A stretch of 13,532 bases of DNA, taken from assembly GCA_021828445.1 (NCBI GenBank), contig JAJZJD010000019.1, forward strand, positions 1 through 13,532, read 5' to 3'. The notes below the pieces were generated by a model. It was not told where the DNA came from. It made no database searches and saw nothing but the letters and a program-made list of their open reading frames with translations. Positions 1-5,985 of the stretch are shown in pieces (position 1 is the first letter of the stretch; the number at the start of each line of letters is the position of its first letter). The position numbers and the translations under genes were made by a program. This stretch comes from a bacterium (lineage in GTDB: Bacteria > SZUA-79 > Acidulodesulfobacterales > Acidulodesulfobacteraceae).

Positions 1-623
1 GAAGGGGACGTCCTCTCGGCATATTCCACTTCCGCTTCCGCAAGGGCAGTTTTGCACGATGAACACCAGTATATCGGTTTATTCGCCCGGTAAAGCCCTC
101 CGTTTTTTATAAAATCGGCAAGTTTCCTGACGGTATTGGCTTCATAGGCATAATTCATGGTAAGATAAGGGACATCATATCTGCCTATACTTCCGAGCCT
201 TTTAAATTCCTGTTTCTGAATATCTACAAACTTGCCGGCATATTCCCGGCAAAGTTTTCTTTTTTCGCTTTTTGAAATCGAATCTTTAGACTTTAGAGTT
301 TTATCTACGTTATGTTCGATGGGCAGTCCGTGGCAGTCCCATCCGGGAATAAAAGGTGCACGATATCCGGACATAAGCTTAAAACGGACTATTATATCTT
401 TCAATATTTTATTTAACGCAGTTCCAAGATGGATATGCCCGTTGGCATAAGGCGGACCGTCGTGAAGTATAAAGGTTTTAGGCCTGTTTTTTGCCTTTTC
501 TATTATGTTTTTATAAAGCCCGCTTTCTTCCCATTCTTTGAGAAATTTTTCCTCGGCGGCCTTTAAATTTGCCTTCATCGGAAAATCGGTTTTCGGAAGG
601 TTCAAAGTATCTTTATATTCCAT
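1..623 (-). CDS. ileS: Isoleucine-tRNA ligase, N-terminal part (runs off left edge)
   Basis: This gene encodes isoleucyl-tRNA synthetase, which charges tRNA-Ile in the cytoplasm. Only the first 207 codons are in the window. Reading down from the ATG at 623-621, the class I signature region is plain: PPYANGHIHLGTALNK at residues 57-72, with the HIGH-type motif as HLGT (65-68), followed by GWDCHGLPIE at 94-103, which is typical of IleS rather than LeuS or ValS. TALAEAEVEY at 192-201 marks the entry to the editing region; a CSSC pair sits at 187-190. The start is preceded by GGGACT, a weak ribosome binding site. The gene lies 48 bases after the dehydrogenase stop on the same strand, so it is probably co-transcribed. 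The other two thirds, including KMSKS and the anticodon-binding part, lie outside the window. Confidence 0.97.
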   Translation of the reverse strand, partial: MEYKDTLNLPKTDFPMKANLKAAEEKFLKEWEESGLYKNIIEKAKNRPKTFILHDGPPYANGHIHLGTALNKILKDIIVRFKLMSGYRAPFIPGWDCHGLPIEHNVDKTLKSKDSISKSEKRKLCREYAGKFVDIQKQEFKRLGSIGRYDVPYLTMNYAYEANTVRKLADFIKNGGLYRANKPIYWCSSCKTALAEAEVEYAERTSP

Positions 624-671
624 AATAGTCCCGTTTATATATAGCTTAATTATTGTTAATTTATTTATATT

Positions 672-1637
672 TTAGATTAAATCTTTATTTACGCAGTTCG
701 TCAAATCTCCTTTGTCTATCCAGTCGTTTATATTTTTCGCGCATATACGGGAAATGTCGCCGATAGATTCATATGTAGCGCCTCCTATGTGCGGAGTTGC
801 TATAACGTTGAAATGAAATATTTCGTCGCTTATATGAACAGGTTCTTCCCAAAACACGTCAAGACCCGCCCCCTTAATTTTGCCGGTTTTTAATCCTTTT
901 ATGAGGGAATTTTTGTTAATTAAACCGGCTCTGCCTACATTTATGACGTATGCGCCGGATTTCATCAGTCCGACGGTTGAGTCGTCGATTAAATCTTCGG
1001 TGTTTTTTTCCAAAGGAACGGCAAGTATAATATAGTCCGCTAACGGCAAAACTTTTTTAAAATCGTCGTCCACCGTTCCCGCAAACTTAATTCCAAGCTT
1101 CTCTGCATAACCATCCTCAGGTTTGCTGTGTTTCAAGCCGTAAATTTCGGGCTTAAAGGGTTTTAGCATCTTAATTAATTCTAATCCTATCCCGCCGAGT
1201 CCGACAATGGCGAATTTTTTTTCCGAAATGCTGTGTCCCATGGGCTGGTTGGCTATCCCGTGGCTGATAGAATTTACGCATCCGTTATAATCCCTTGCAA
1301 GCGCAAGAATAAAAAATAAAGACAATTCCGCAACCGAAACGGCGTTATAAGTTCCGCGCGTAGGGGCGTTAAATACTAAAATGCTTTTCTTTGAAGCATA
1401 ATCTATATCTACGTTTTCATAACCGATGCCGAACTGCTGAACTAATTTAACGTTTCCACAAGATAAAATATCTTCGCCTATAGGAATTCCCGCATTTACT
1501 ATTAAAGCCAAATCTTCGGATAAAAAAGATTGGCGGAAATCTTCTTTGCTTGCATAATGCGTAACATTATGACCGTCGAGAAAAGGCTTTAGAATACTAA
1601 ACATTTCCCTTGATCTTAATATTACTGCTATATTCAT
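672..1637 (-). CDS. D-isomer-specific 2-hydroxyacid dehydrogenase
   Basis: The 321-residue protein has the usual length and layout of the D-2-hydroxyacid dehydrogenase family, which reduces 2-keto acids to D-hydroxy acids with NAD(P)H in the cytoplasm. The nucleotide-binding loop is GLGGIG at 146-151. The catalytic triad is visible: Arg236 in NVGRAGLI, Glu265 in FWEEP and His283 in TPHIGGAT. The second Rossmann strand ends GLKHSK (167-172) with basic residues where NAD-dependent members usually have Asp, hinting at NADP(H) use; this is inference. Members include glyoxylate/hydroxypyruvate reductase, phosphoglycerate dehydrogenase and D-lactate dehydrogenase. With no ACT domain it is not the long form of SerA, and the substrate cannot be read from the sequence. 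It starts 14 bases after the upstream C-x12-C repeat gene, without a clear ribosome binding site, and is followed by ileS. Confidence 0.9.
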   Translation of the reverse strand: MNIAVILRSREMFSILKPFLDGHNVTHYASKEDFRQSFLSEDLALIVNAGIPIGEDILSCGNVKLVQQFGIGYENVDIDYASKKSILVFNAPTRGTYNAVSVAELSLFFILALARDYNGCVNSISHGIANQPMGHSISEKKFAIVGLGGIGLELIKMLKPFKPEIYGLKHSKPEDGYAEKLGIKFAGTVDDDFKKVLPLADYIILAVPLEKNTEDLIDDSTVGLMKSGAYVINVGRAGLINKNSLIKGLKTGKIKGAGLDVFWEEPVHISDEIFHFNVIATPHIGGATYESIGDISRICAKNINDWIDKGDLTNCVNKDLI

Positions 1638-1651
1638 TTTTTAATTGATTA

Positions 1652-2062
1652 TTAACTTTTCTTTAATGTTTTAGATTCAGCCGCTTTTACATTGTTAGCG
1701 TTATTTTTCGACGATTTCGCGGATTTTTTTAAAGCAATCACCGTCTTAACCGTAGGTTGGGCGGTACTGCCTTTCAAAGAGCCTTCCCCCTTGCATAACT
1801 GAATTTTTTTAGAGTATGCATATTTAGCCGGACAGATATATATGTGATTTTTTCCTTTAAACACGTTTATTTTAGTGGCGGGTAGCGCATTATATCCTTT
1901 TAAAGCGCCTTTGCCGACGCAGAGCTGTATTTTAGGGTTATAGGAATATCCAAGCGGACAATAAAATCTGGCAAAAGATGAACCGGCAAAAACAGGTACG
2001 ATAAACGCAACGGCAAAAATTGACAATAAAGCCTGAACTGCTAAAGATTTAAAGCTTCTCAT
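1652..2062 (-). CDS. Small exported protein with two C-x12-C repeats, function unknown
   Basis: I do not recognise this 136-residue protein. Residues 1-31 look like a signal peptide (basic start, hydrophobic core about 8-25, likely cleavage after VFA at 26 or SFA at 31). The mature part has two related units: one around Cys35-Cys48 and one around Cys77-Cys90. Both read C-P-x2-Y-x-Y-x3-IQLC-x-G-x-G-x-LKG, so the cysteines are spaced C-x12-C in each unit and the repeat period is 42 residues. One disulphide per unit is likely. A Lys/Ser/Ala/Asn-rich tail (about 111-136) follows, probably unstructured. The ATG at 2062 is set by a strong purine run (AGGGGGGAT) about eight bases upstream, and a good promoter lies just beyond. 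The dehydrogenase follows after 14 bases. A surface or periplasmic role is inferred only from the signal peptide. Confidence 0.8.
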   Translation of the reverse strand: MRSFKSLAVQALLSIFAVAFIVPVFAGSSFARFYCPLGYSYNPKIQLCVGKGALKGYNALPATKINVFKGKNHIYICPAKYAYSKKIQLCKGEGSLKGSTAQPTVKTVIALKKSAKSSKNNANNVKAAESKTLKKS

Positions 2063-2099
2063 AGATTGAATCCCCCCTATTTTTAAATTAATTTTAATT

Positions 2100-2128
2100 A
2101 TTATAACACCAAAGATTTAATTTGTGAA
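2100..2128 (-). promoter_or_regulatory. Probable sigma-70 promoter for the C-x12-C repeat gene
   Basis: On the minus strand, TTCACA (2128-2123) and a perfect TATAAT (2105-2100) are separated by exactly 17 bases. Transcription would start near 2093, giving a leader of about 30 bases before the ATG at 2062. This would drive the C-x12-C gene and probably the dehydrogenase and ileS downstream, separately from the pseudopilin gene. Confidence 0.65.
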
Positions 2129-2147
2129 TATTTTTAAGCAAAAATAA

Positions 2148-2756
2148 CTATAAAGAACCGTTATAACTCACGAGGCCCGTTACCGGATAGATATAAAAGG
2201 TTAGCTGGGGCGGCGAAGCGCCGAAGGATAGAGATATTGGGGTATTGGTGTTATTGCCGTATGGCTTAAAAACGGCGCCGCCTATGGACGGACAAGGATT
2301 TCCGTTGTTTTGAAACGTGCCGGGCTCACCCTGTGAATTAAAGGCGATATAGTTTGCCGCAAACCCCTGCCCCTGCACGCTGTAACTTATGCCGTAATTC
2401 ATAGTTACGTAAAAATTATCGGCTGTCTGCGCTAACGGATTTACAAGCGGCTGAAGAGAAGGAGTGGGTGAATTTCCGTTGCAGGCGCATACCGCATAAC
2501 CGGAATAAGCCGTGCCGCTGTTTCCTAAAGTGCAGGAAGGACTTGAACCTGAAAACGAAAATATGACGGCGGTATAAACAAAGTGGCTCATAGCATAATT
2601 TTGGGCATATCTTATTGCGGATTGAAGCTGTCTTTCATACATGCCTCTATCGCTCGAAACGGCCGAATTCAGCCCGATAGTTCCGATAATCCCCAGAACA
2701 CCCAGAAGAATTATTACCATTACTATTTCAACTAAGGTAAAACCTCTTCTATTCAT
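2148..2756 (-). CDS. Type IV pilin-like / pseudopilin (GspH/FimT-like)
   Basis: The 202-residue protein is a prepilin-type protein. The leader is short and basic (MNRRG), with a prepilin peptidase site between Gly5 and Phe6 and the typical Glu at mature position +5 (Glu10, in FTLVE). A hydrophobic helix fills about residues 6-30. The following amphipathic helix (about 38-60) and the C-terminal sheet ending YIYPVTGLV (188-196) resemble the GspH/FimT minor-pilin group. Four cysteines (75, 90, 92, 155) could form disulphides. Such proteins assemble into the tip of type IV pili or of a type II secretion pseudopilus in the inner membrane and periplasm. No other pilus or secretion gene is nearby, so its machine cannot be named. 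The start is fixed by the leader peptide; no clear ribosome binding site precedes it. Assignment to FimT versus GspH is uncertain. Confidence 0.85.
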   Translation of the reverse strand: MNRRGFTLVEIVMVIILLGVLGIIGTIGLNSAVSSDRGMYERQLQSAIRYAQNYAMSHFVYTAVIFSFSGSSPSCTLGNSGTAYSGYAVCACNGNSPTPSLQPLVNPLAQTADNFYVTMNYGISYSVQGQGFAANYIAFNSQGEPGTFQNNGNPCPSIGGAVFKPYGNNTNTPISLSFGASPPQLTFYIYPVTGLVSYNGSL

Positions 2757-2861
2757 AATATCTTATATTTTGCTGCATCAGTTAATTGCAATTATAGGCG
2801 TGTTTTTAAATTATATCATTATTTCTTATATTTTTGGGTATATGTCGGATATATTGATATA

Positions 2862-2890
2862 TTGAAATTATAAGATTAATGTCATATAAT
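2862..2890 (+). promoter_or_regulatory. Probable sigma-70 promoter for gloA
   Basis: TTGAAA (2862-2867) and TATAAT (2885-2890) are separated by exactly 17 bases, close to consensus. Transcription would start near 2897, leaving a leader of about 37 bases, very AT-rich, before the gloA start at 2934. The 177-base divergent region between the pseudopilin and gloA starts (2757-2933) holds nothing else I can name. Confidence 0.65.
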
Positions 2891-2933
2891 TTAAATAAAT
2901 ATTAATATTAAACTTTATTTAAATTATTTTAAA

Positions 2934-3320
2934 ATGAAATTAATACATTCCGCAATCAGGACAACCGATTTAAATAAATCTATAGATTTTTACGTTAATG
3001 TTTTTGGGTTTGCGGTGAGGGAAAAACGTTATATCGAAGCGCATAAAACGACTCTGGTCTTTCTGAAAGATTTGAATGCGAACTTCGAAATAGAACTTAT
3101 AGCCGACGATAACCCAAAACCCGTTGCCGAATGCGAAAATTCTTTTGCCCATCTGGCATTTCAAACGGATCATATAGACGAAGATGCGAAAAAAATAAAA
3201 GAAGCCGGCATAGTTTTTTTAAGAGAGCCTTTTTATTCTATGGACAAAAGCATGAAAATCGCTTTCCTTAACGACCCTAACGGCATTATGATAGAAATAA
3301 TAGAATATCTAAAAAAATAA
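2934..3320 (+). CDS. gloA: Glyoxalase I (lactoylglutathione lyase)-like protein
   Basis: This 128-residue protein matches short bacterial glyoxalase I, which isomerises the hemithioacetal of methylglyoxal and a thiol to a lactoyl thioester in the cytoplasm. The four metal ligands of the GloA pattern are all in place: His5 in LIHS, Glu54 in FEIEL, His73 in FAHLAF and Glu121 in IMIEIIE. The opening DLNKSIDFY at 12-20 and FLNDPNG at 111-117 are also typical of this vicinal-oxygen-chelate fold. Because His5 is a ligand, the ATG at 2934 is well supported even though no ribosome binding site precedes it. The gene stands alone behind its own promoter. A related lyase or epimerase of the same fold (for example methylmalonyl-CoA epimerase) is possible, but the ligand spacing fits GloA best. 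Confidence 0.85.
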   Translation: MKLIHSAIRTTDLNKSIDFYVNVFGFAVREKRYIEAHKTTLVFLKDLNANFEIELIADDNPKPVAECENSFAHLAFQTDHIDEDAKKIKEAGIVFLREPFYSMDKSMKIAFLNDPNGIMIEIIEYLKK

Positions 3321-3485
3321 GGCTGATTTACGGGATATAAAATTTTGCGTAATTTATTGCGTTGATCAAAATTAATGCTTTAACGTCAGATACGTCCGAT
3401 TATTTCCAAAGCCTCTTCATCCGAAAAGTCAAATTGAATGAAAATTTTATTATTTTTAAGTGGCTGGGGGAGAAAGATTAGCTCT

Positions 3486-3727
3486 TTATAAAGGTCGTTT
3501 ACGTCCAGTTCTTCTTTTGAAGAAGATGTTTTTTCCGTCCTCGAAAAGAGAAGGAATGGAATTTAAAAGATCCTTTTTCCATTTGCCGATTAAATTAGGA
3601 TGCACTTCGAATGCCGAAGAAAGTTCGGCAATGGTTCTTTCGTTCTTAATGGCTTCAAGAGCCACTTTGGCTTTAAACTCCTTAGAATGTTTTCTCTTAA
3701 GCGTTCCTATTTCTAAAAACCCCCCAT
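3486..3727 (-). pseudogene. IS3-family transposase OrfA remnant, frameshifted and truncated
   Basis: Read on the minus strand from 3710 downward, the frame gives IGTLKRKHSKEFKAKVALEA and then TIAELSSAFEVHPNLIGKWK, the classic N-terminal helix-turn-helix of IS3-family OrfA, which binds the element's ends. The only ATG upstream (3727-3725) is one base out of frame, because of the run of six G and five T just after it. Near 3529-3534 a run of six A shifts the frame again. The original frame then stops at 3488-3486, while the +1 frame continues with the expected KEELDVNDLYKEL before similarity is lost. No OrfB and no terminal inverted repeats are visible, so this is a dead fragment. Confidence 0.8.
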
Positions 3728-3828
3728 AAAAGATTTTAGGTTAGATTATTATAATTTTACAATAATTTCGGGATATTTGCATATTCCGAATCCACCTATG
3801 GGAGTTGTATTAATTTATGGGAACATTA

Positions 3829-3864
3829 TAGCCCTGAAGTTAGCCCTGAACTTATCCCTGCGTA
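3829..3864. repeat. 12-bp tandem repeat, three copies
   Basis: Three head-to-tail 12-base units lie here: TAGCCCTGAAGT, TAGCCCTGAACT and the more diverged TATCCCTGCGTA. They are richer in G+C than the surrounding DNA. They lie about 100 bases upstream of the Sel1-repeat gene and about 100 bases beyond the transposase remnant. They could be a regulatory repeat or debris of a lost element end; the sequence alone does not decide. Confidence 0.6.
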
Positions 3865-3949
3865 CAACTTGTCAATTGATTTTGTACCTTAAACTTTCAA
3901 AATAATAATTATGGCATAATATATTTTATGCTATACTATATAATCAATA

Positions 3950-3955
3950 AAAGGA
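3950..3955 (+). promoter_or_regulatory. Ribosome binding site of the Sel1-repeat gene
   Basis: AAAGGA lies seven bases before the ATG at 3963 and supports this start, which also gives a clean signal peptide. Confidence 0.7.
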
Positions 3956-3962
3956 TTTAAAA

Positions 3963-5444
3963 ATGAAAAAAACAATCATATTATCTCTTCTCTTTTTATC
4001 TTTAATAGCCTTTTGCAGTGTAATCGCAATAAAGGCTTATTCTTCTAACCATAATAATTTAATAACTTTAAAAAATCTTGCAGCTAAAGGAGACCCTAAA
4101 GCGGAATATGATTTAGGCAAGTTATATTACCACGGTAGAGGAGTTCCCCGAAGCTATTCAAAGGCTTTATACTGGTGGAGAAAATCCGCAATACAGGGTA
4201 ACGCATTCGGAGAATATGGTTTAGGACTGCTGTATTTCCATGGATATGGAGTTCCTAAGAGCTATTCCAAAGCCGCCTACTGGGAGAAGAAATCCGCCGC
4301 ACAGGGTAACGCATTCGGAGAATATGGTTTAGGACCGCTGTATTTCCATGGATATGGAGTTCCCAAGAGTTATTCCAGGGCCGCCTACTGGGAGAAGAAA
4401 TCCGCCGCACAGGGGAACGCATTGGGAGAATATACTTTAGCAGAGTTATATTTCTATGGACGTGGAGTTCCTAAGAGCTATTCCAAAGCCGCCTACTGGG
4501 GGAAGAAATCCGCCGCACAAGGAAATGCATACGGAGAATTTGCTTTAGGCTCGCTATATTTATATGGATATGGAGTTCCTAAGAGCTATTCCAAAGCGGT
4601 ATATTTGTTTAAGAAATCCGCCGCACAAGGAAATGCATACGGAGAATTTGCTTTAGGCTCGCTATATTTATATGGATATGGAGTTCCTAAGAGTTATTCC
4701 AAAGCCGCTTACTGGGCAAAGAAATCGGCCGCACAGGGTAACGCACTGGGGGAATATGCTTTAGGCTCGCTATATTTCTATGGACAGGGAGTTCCCAAGA
4801 GTTATTCCAAAGCGGTATATTTGTTTAAGAAATCCGCCGCACAGGGGGACGCATTCGGAGAATATACTTTAGCTACCCTATATTTAAATGGACGGGGAGT
4901 TCCCAAGAGCTACTCCAAAGCCGCCTACTGGGCAAAGAAATCCGCATCGCAGCGGTATTCATTGGCAGAATATGTTTTAGGCTTTCTATATCTAAATGGA
5001 CAGGGGGTTATCCATAGTTCTTCCAAAGCCGCTTACTGGTATAAAAAATCCGCTATGCAAGGGAATGTTAATAGCCAAGCCCAATTAGGCTTTTTATACT
5101 TTCACGGACTCGGGGTCCGGAGGAACTATCTTGATGCCGCCTACTGGCTTAAGAAAGCGGCGGTACGGGGAAATTCCTTTAGCCAGGATCTCTTGGGGTC
5201 CATATATTACCATGGTCTCAAGGTTCGGCAGAATTACCATAAAGCCGCTTACTGGTATAAAAAATCCGCTATGCAAGGGAATGTAAAAGCGGAATTCTCG
5301 TTAGGTTTATTATATTATCACGGCTTCGGAGTCGCCAAGAACTACTCCAATGCCTTATTTTGGCTTAAAAGAGCAGTCGAACAGGGAGATTACAATGCAA
5401 AACTATTTTTAGATAAGATAAAGCACCGGCAAATTGCAAAATAA
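3963..5444 (+). CDS. Exported Sel1-repeat (SLR) protein, 12 repeats
   Basis: The 493-residue protein has a signal peptide or N-terminal anchor (MKKTIILSLLFLSLIAF onward, likely cleavage near residue 25). From residue 44 it has twelve complete Sel1-like repeats of exactly 36 residues, ending at 475, plus an 18-residue tail that begins a thirteenth. The repeat consensus is about AEYxLGxLYxxGxGVPKSYSKAAYW, then xKKSAAQGN. These alpha/alpha repeats form curved solenoids that bind other proteins. In other bacteria exported Sel1 proteins take part in host interaction, envelope regulation or exopolysaccharide assembly, but nothing here says which. Repeats 2-8 are almost uniform in protein and DNA, while 1 and 9-12 are more diverged, a sign of recent internal amplification. 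Cys18 lies inside the hydrophobic core (IAFC) and is not a good lipobox. The gene appears to be transcribed alone, and no clear terminator follows. Confidence 0.93.
   Translation: MKKTIILSLLFLSLIAFCSVIAIKAYSSNHNNLITLKNLAAKGDPKAEYDLGKLYYHGRGVPRSYSKALYWWRKSAIQGNAFGEYGLGLLYFHGYGVPKSYSKAAYWEKKSAAQGNAFGEYGLGPLYFHGYGVPKSYSRAAYWEKKSAAQGNALGEYTLAELYFYGRGVPKSYSKAAYWGKKSAAQGNAYGEFALGSLYLYGYGVPKSYSKAVYLFKKSAAQGNAYGEFALGSLYLYGYGVPKSYSKAAYWAKKSAAQGNALGEYALGSLYFYGQGVPKSYSKAVYLFKKSAAQGDAFGEYTLATLYLNGRGVPKSYSKAAYWAKKSASQRYSLAEYVLGFLYLNGQGVIHSSSKAAYWYKKSAMQGNVNSQAQLGFLYFHGLGVRRNYLDAAYWLKKAAVRGNSFSQDLLGSIYYHGLKVRQNYHKAAYWYKKSAMQGNVKAEFSLGLLYYHGFGVAKNYSNALFWLKRAVEQGDYNAKLFLDKIKHRQIAK
4092..5387 (+). repeat. 108-bp coding tandem repeat array (12 units)
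   Basis: Twelve in-frame 108-bp units begin at 4092, 4200, 4308 and so on. Units 2 (4200-4307) and 3 (4308-4415) differ at only about six bases. Units 5 (4524-4631) and 6 (4632-4739) share an identical stretch of more than 80 bases that runs in from the preceding unit. Units 5-6 and 7-8 form a higher-order 216-bp pattern, in which helix B alternates between VYLFKKS and AYWAKKS. The outer units (9-12) have drifted apart. Confidence 0.9.
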
Positions 5445-5490
5445 ACTCAAGCCGTCGTATTATGCTTGGAACATGAAAACAAAAATTAAA

Positions 5491-5511
5491 GGGGTCAGAT
5501 TTATTTATTTT
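5491..5511. repeat. Possible RAYT/REP-type repeat end
   Basis: The segment begins GGGGTCAGATTTATTT. From memory, this type of sequence recurs in intergenic DNA of many bacteria, often near REP-associated (Y1) transposase genes. Only one copy is visible and no transposase is near, so the assignment is tentative. It lies between the 3' ends of the Sel1 gene and the small minus-strand gene. Confidence 0.25.
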
Positions 5512-5531
5512 CATCTCCAGCTTTTACCGCA

Positions 5532-5786
5532 TTAATCTCCGCTTCTATATCCGCTATCGTCTCCATGCCATCCGTTATCACCATGCTCTACGTTGCCCCT
5601 ATGCTCTCCGTTGTCTCCATGCCATCCGGCAGGATGCCCGTAATAATAAGGACCGCAATCCCAGCCTGCGCAACATCCGGTTGCGACGGATACGGTAAAT
5701 ATTATCATAGCGAAGAGGATAACGATTGTTATTATCGATGCCGGTTTGTTTTTTAGATTTTTCGGTGTGAGTTTAATTGTTTTCAA
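5532..5786 (-). CDS. Small His/Gly/Asp-rich putative lipoprotein, TTG start
   Basis: I do not recognise this 84-residue protein. After a basic N-terminus it has a hydrophobic segment (about 17-36) ending ATGC at 35-38, an acceptable though not ideal lipobox, so Cys38 may be lipidated; Cys39 and Cys44 follow. The rest is rich in Gly, His, Asp, Asn and Trp. GWHGDN (54-59) recurs as GWHGDD (72-77), 18 residues later, with EHGDNG between. The matching DNA has a 16-base direct repeat at 5559-5574 and 5613-5628. The His/Asp pattern suggests metal binding, which is inference. The start is TTG (5786-5784), chosen because a near-perfect AAAGGAGG lies about seven bases upstream; the only other in-frame Met is inside the membrane segment. 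A possible promoter (TTTACT-16-TATAAA at 5847-5820) lies upstream. Confidence 0.7.
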   Translation of the reverse strand: MKTIKLTPKNLKNKPASIITIVILFAMIIFTVSVATGCCAGWDCGPYYYGHPAGWHGDNGEHRGNVEHGDNGWHGDDSGYRSGD

Positions 5787-5793
5787 TTTTTAG

Positions 5794-5801
5794 CCTCCTT
5801 T
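5794..5801 (-). promoter_or_regulatory. Strong ribosome binding site that fixes a TTG start
   Basis: On the minus strand AAAGGAGG sits about seven bases before TTG (5786-5784). It is the strongest Shine-Dalgarno sequence in the window and is the main reason to accept the TTG start. Confidence 0.75.
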
Positions 5802-5985
5802 ATTGCCGTTATATTTATATTTATATCATAATAAATATAAAAGTAAATTATTAATTTTGATTAATTATGTGGCGAATGGGCTGAATTGCATTGTTGCGGG
5901 ATAGTCTAAAATGATATACAATTAAAACATGATAAACTTGTTGCCCCATAATAACCTTAAATAGTTTTGAAGAGAGGGCGGTGAT

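Larger units (their letters stand above)
3321..3962. other. 642-bp stretch without an intact gene
   Basis: Between gloA and the Sel1-repeat gene there is no intact reading frame that looks like a gene. The stretch holds a minus-strand IS3-type OrfA remnant (3486-3727). Beyond it, to about 3386, is a degraded reading frame in the +1 frame whose content I do not recognise. Further along are a 12-bp tandem repeat (3829-3864) and a very AT-rich segment before the Sel1 gene that probably holds its promoter: TATACT (3932-3937) and TATAAT (3939-3944) are possible -10 boxes, but neither has a convincing -35 box. Confidence 0.7.

Noticed and set aside
624..671. T-box or other leader regulating ileS
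   Set aside because: Only 48 bases separate the dehydrogenase stop from the ileS start, too short for a T-box, and no hairpin is visible.
3460..3729. Plus-strand open frame of 89 codons
   Set aside because: It is the complement of the IS3 OrfA remnant; the minus-strand translation carries the recognisable helix-turn-helix, the plus-strand one nothing.
4092..5387. CRISPR array
   Set aside because: The regular 108-bp repeats are in-frame coding Sel1 units with no spacers.
5448..5468. CAAGC/GCTTG hairpin after the Sel1 gene as a terminator
   Set aside because: The stem is only five base pairs with an 11-base loop and no T-run follows.
5565..5756. Plus-strand open frame opposite the small lipoprotein gene
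   Set aside because: No ribosome binding site or recognisable domain, whereas the opposite strand has a strong SD, a membrane segment and repeated motifs.
5814..5841. 11-base inverted repeat upstream of the TTG gene
   Set aside because: The arms contain only A and T in a very AT-rich spacer, so a chance match is likely. It overlaps a possible promoter, but nothing singles it out as an operator.
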